Positions 61,897 to 64,000 of a stretch of DNA of 64,000 bases are shown here, piece after piece. The notes beneath the pieces are model-generated. The model had not been told where the DNA came from and searched no databases. It worked only from the letters and a program-made list of their open reading frames with translations. Location: contig JBEKUX010000008.1 in assembly GCA_049514575.1 (NCBI GenBank), forward strand, positions 1 through 64,000, read 5' to 3'. Position 1 is the first letter of the stretch, and each line of letters starts with the position of its first letter. The position numbers were made by a program, and so were the translations under genes. The DNA comes from BOG-1184 sp049514575 (GTDB lineage: Bacteria; Fibrobacterota; Chitinivibrionia; Chitinivibrionales; Chitinispirillaceae).

Positions 61897-62334
61897 ATGT
61901 ATCCTGTTCAGAAAATGTCCGGCATTGACCCGGCGAAAAAAGCGTTTTCGCTGATCGATGAGTTCAAGGCGTTCGCTTTCAAGGGCAACGTCATCGATAT
62001 GGCGGTCGGCGTCATAATCGGCGCGGCGTTCGGCAAGATCATCGACTCGCTTGTCAAACACATCATCATGCCGACAATAGGCCTGCTTATGCCCGGCAAC
62101 CAGGGATATCTCGGCTGGAAAATCGCCGTCGGTGCAAAAGAGGTACCCTATGGTCTCTTCATCGGAGAGGTGGTCAATTTTTTGATTATCGCGGCGGTGC
62201 TGTTTGTTTTCATCGTCAAGTTTCTTGGATGGATAATGAAGTCGAAGCAGCAGGAGGTTGCTGTGCTCCCTGCGCTTACGAAAGACCAGCAACTGCTTTC
62301 TGAAATCAGGGATCTGTTGAAGGATAAGAATTAA
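61897..62334 (+). CDS. mscL: Large-conductance mechanosensitive channel MscL
   Basis: This homopentameric channel releases solutes on osmotic downshock. The 145 residues contain the N-terminal helix with FKAFAFKGNVIDMAVGVIIG, the TM1 gate segment, and TM2 FLIIAAVLFVFIVKFLGW. A charged C-terminal helix follows. AAGGAAGG lies before the ATG. The gene stands alone and is convergent with ccdA. Confidence 0.96.
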   Translation: MYPVQKMSGIDPAKKAFSLIDEFKAFAFKGNVIDMAVGVIIGAAFGKIIDSLVKHIIMPTIGLLMPGNQGYLGWKIAVGAKEVPYGLFIGEVVNFLIIAAVLFVFIVKFLGWIMKSKQQEVAVLPALTKDQQLLSEIRDLLKDKN

Positions 62335-62363
62335 GTGATGGCCGGCATGCGTCCTCTCAATCT

Positions 62364-62462
62364 CCATAAAGGCCTTACCTGCCGAAAACAATACCTGCCA
62401 GAAATAATACAATCATTTCTTTACAGGTCTTTAGACAATTGTTTCCTTGCAGGCCTTTAGGT
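62364..62462. repeat. AAAGGCCT-type inverted repeat between mscL and ccdA
   Basis: ATAAAGGCCTTACCTGCC near 62364 is opposed by GCAGGCCTTTAGG near 62449, with further matched segments between them (CTTTACAGGTCTTTAG). It lies between convergent genes and may act as a bidirectional terminator or be a relative of the repeats at 5499 and 31003. Confidence 0.45.
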
Positions 62463-62506
62463 CTGGATAATTGCATTATTCGTAGAACGGCCGTAGGGTG
62501 GATTTT

Positions 62507-63151
62507 TCACAACCCGAAACTGACTGTTCCCTTGAAAAAAATAATAGCGCCGAAAGCGAAAAGAATGAGGCCGCTCGCGATGTTCACGACGGCGGGGAAT
62601 TTCCCGATTCTTCTGAACCGGTTGCGGAAAAATTGCGCAGCGTATCCGGCGATGAGCATGGGGACGGCAAAGCCGAGGGAGTAGATAAAAAGGTAGAAAC
62701 TCCCGGCAAGTACCTGTTTATGGACGGCAACCATAAACAGCACGCCCGACAGCATGGGGCCGACACAGGGGATCCAGATAATGCCGAGGGAGAGCCCGAG
62801 AAGAAAGCCGCCGGTCTTTCCCCGTGATTTCTGAGCAAACTGCGATAAAAAACTCAGGTGCTCAAACACGTTGACATTAAATATGAGGAGCAGGCCGAAC
62901 AGTGCTATGACCGCGCCGGCAATCTTGTTCGCAAAGACCATTCGCGGGCCGATAATCGTGCCGAAAAGCGACGACAGGATACCCATTGTAATAAAAGTCA
63001 CCATGAGTCCTGCGACAATCATGATGGGCCGCAGCCGGTGATCGCTTTCCGAGCCTGTAACGACTATCGGTACGACCGGCAGCACGCATGGCGAAAGCAC
63101 GCTCGCAAGGCCGGCGCCGAAAACAAGGAGGACGTTCAGGTTGCCGGTCAT
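62507..63151 (-). CDS. ccdA: CcdA-type thiol/disulfide transporter
   Basis: This 214-residue inner-membrane protein of the DsbD/CcdA family has six predicted TM helices. It carries electrons from cytosolic thioredoxin to the periplasm through Cys in SPCVLPVVPIV (near 21) and IWIPCVGPML. The start overlaps the stop of a 42-codon gene at 63148-63276, and thioredoxin lies just upstream, the classical supplier of electrons. Confidence 0.9.
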   Translation of the reverse strand: MTGNLNVLLVFGAGLASVLSPCVLPVVPIVVTGSESDHRLRPIMIVAGLMVTFITMGILSSLFGTIIGPRMVFANKIAGAVIALFGLLLIFNVNVFEHLSFLSQFAQKSRGKTGGFLLGLSLGIIWIPCVGPMLSGVLFMVAVHKQVLAGSFYLFIYSLGFAVPMLIAGYAAQFFRNRFRRIGKFPAVVNIASGLILFAFGAIIFFKGTVSFGL

Positions 63152-63276
63152 TTGTCGCCGCTCTTTTTCTGCAGGGCCGCGGTATCTTTTTTAGCCGGCG
63201 TTTTTTTCCCGGAACAGCCGCCTGCCGGAACGCAGGTGCGGAGTGCGGTTACTGCCGTTGTGCGATGAAAAAACAT
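63148..63276 (-). CDS. Small lipoprotein-like protein between trxA and ccdA
   Basis: This 42-residue frame starts at ATG 63276 with AAGGAG 6 bases before it. It overlaps ccdA by ATGA. It reads MFFHRTTAVTALRTCVPAGG followed by Cys, a possible lipobox, then a Lys-rich tail (KKTPAKK). The hydrophobic core is weak, so lipidation is uncertain. Strong translation signals and coupling argue that it is real. Confidence 0.55.
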   Translation of the reverse strand: MFFHRTTAVTALRTCVPAGGCSGKKTPAKKDTAALQKKSGDK

Positions 63277-63287
63277 TTTTTCTCCTT

Positions 63288-63605
63288 TTACACGCCGAGC
63301 GCATCCAGGTATACCTGTTCCTCCTGCACGCCGACAAGTGTTTTGTCAACCTGCCCGTTTTTGAATACAATGACGGTCGGAATTCCGGTTACGCGGTATT
63401 GGGTGGCCGCCTGGGGATTTTCGTCGACATTCAGCTTATACACTCTGGCTTTACCCGTCAAAGACGCTTTTTCGCTGACGCGGTCGATAATCGGACCCGC
63501 GATCCGGCATGGTCCGCACCACGGTGCCCAGAAATCGACCATAACGGGGACCGGAGAGTCAATCACATCACTTTTAAAATTCATATCGCTTGTTTCACTG
63601 GCCAT
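63288..63605 (-). CDS. trxA: Thioredoxin
   Basis: This canonical thioredoxin has 105 residues, with WAPWCGPC as the active site, the cis-Pro block TGIPTVIVFKNG and a cytosolic N-terminus. The start at 63605 follows GAGGAGG; the longer frame from 63641 adds 12 residues without family match. The following small gene and ccdA suggest a redox operon exporting reducing power to the periplasm. Confidence 0.94.
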   Translation of the reverse strand: MASETSDMNFKSDVIDSPVPVMVDFWAPWCGPCRIAGPIIDRVSEKASLTGKARVYKLNVDENPQAATQYRVTGIPTVIVFKNGQVDKTLVGVQEEQVYLDALGV

Positions 63606-63787
63606 AGTTCCTCCTCTAAGAATGAATATATGTTGCTGCAATTCGGGACAACCGCAGGTTGTTCGAGCTTTTTTTCAGAAGCGTTTTTAACCGCGGAAAA
63701 CGGCAATCAATGGTCTGGATGATGTATTTTACATTGATGTATTTTATAATATATTAATAGCTGGTGAACAATAATCAGGAGGTTGTC

Positions 63788-64000
63788 ATGTCTTACCAAA
63801 ACCGTGCAGTTGTGCTGATGGTACCCATAATCGCCGCGTCCCTTTTTGCCGGACCCAAGATCGAGTTCGATACGAAAGACTTCAAGTGCGGAAACGTGAC
63901 TGAAGGCAAGACGGACAAAATCAACGCGACGTTCAATGTGAAGAACATCGGCGACACCCTGTTGAAACTGACCAACGTGCGGCCCGGGTGCGGCTGCACC
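63788..64000 (+). CDS. DUF1573 protein (partial, runs off the right edge)
   Basis: The start at 63788 follows AGGAGG. A signal peptide (MSYQNRAVVLMVPIIAASLF) is followed by IEFDTKDFKCGNVTEGKTDK and VKNIGDTLLKLTNVRPGCGC, the DUF1573 domain with its conserved CGCT. Such proteins are periplasmic or surface proteins common in Bacteroidetes and Planctomycetes; the function is unknown. Only 71 codons lie in the window. It is divergent from trxA. Confidence 0.85.
   Translation, partial: MSYQNRAVVLMVPIIAASLFAGPKIEFDTKDFKCGNVTEGKTDKINATFNVKNIGDTLLKLTNVRPGCGCT

Overview
The window looks like a chromosomal segment of a Gram-negative bacterium. Evidence is lpxH for lipid A, an Omp85-type barrel, further signal-peptide/beta-barrel proteins, and separate secD and secF. 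Several proteins are of types common in the FCB superphylum: a DksA-like protein without zinc cysteines, a PreP-type M16 protease, and DUF5683-like and DUF1573 proteins. A Fibrobacterota-like lineage is possible, but I cannot prove it. No rRNA or tRNA is visible; a complete tmRNA is.

Layout. 0-15 kb: gpmI and nadE face a long minus-strand series (obg, a FmdB protein, rimO, a Ser/Thr kinase with TPRs, a phosphohexomutase, a PreP-like protease, a PAS protein). 14.7-21.4 kb: a response regulator, secD-secF and a 1106-aa membrane/coiled-coil protein. 21.4-32.4 kb: thpR, then cofactor and repair genes (nnr, coaX, birA, a zinc alcohol dehydrogenase, nadC, prmA, thiC) with a hybrid histidine kinase. 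32.6-44 kb: a DksA-like protein, an Omp85 barrel, a TPR protein, GH57, small proteins, lpxH, a HIT hydrolase, an outer-membrane protein, a SAM hydrolase and vapBC. 44-50.4 kb: htpG, a DUF5683-like protein, a LacI regulator, a membrane glycosyltransferase, ssrA (tmRNA) and a broken GIY-YIG nuclease gene. 50.4-59 kb: metal transport, with a fused CbiM-N-Q Co/Ni transporter and CbiO, then fur, mntH, a His/Cys-rich small protein, an outer-membrane protein and znuA-znuB. A near-consensus Fur box precedes fur. 59-64 kb: two thioredoxins, DUF898 plus an M48 protease, mscL, a tiny lipoprotein candidate, ccdA and a DUF1573 protein cut by the window edge.

The intergenic DNA is unusually rich. (i) Two elements at 3736-3879 and 13687-13849 share one folding plan with compensatory base changes. 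They resemble HEARO/omega RNAs, the guide RNAs of IscB-type nucleases, yet no IscB gene is near. (ii) A family of about 28-bp palindromes occurs between genes and flanks vapBC. (iii) Three relatives of a MITE-like element share GCTGAAGGCT ends and an ATGCTCTAAATCTG core. (iv) The GIY-YIG remnant sits beside ssrA next to an inverted copy of the tmRNA 3' end. The rest is ordinary housekeeping content in short operons.
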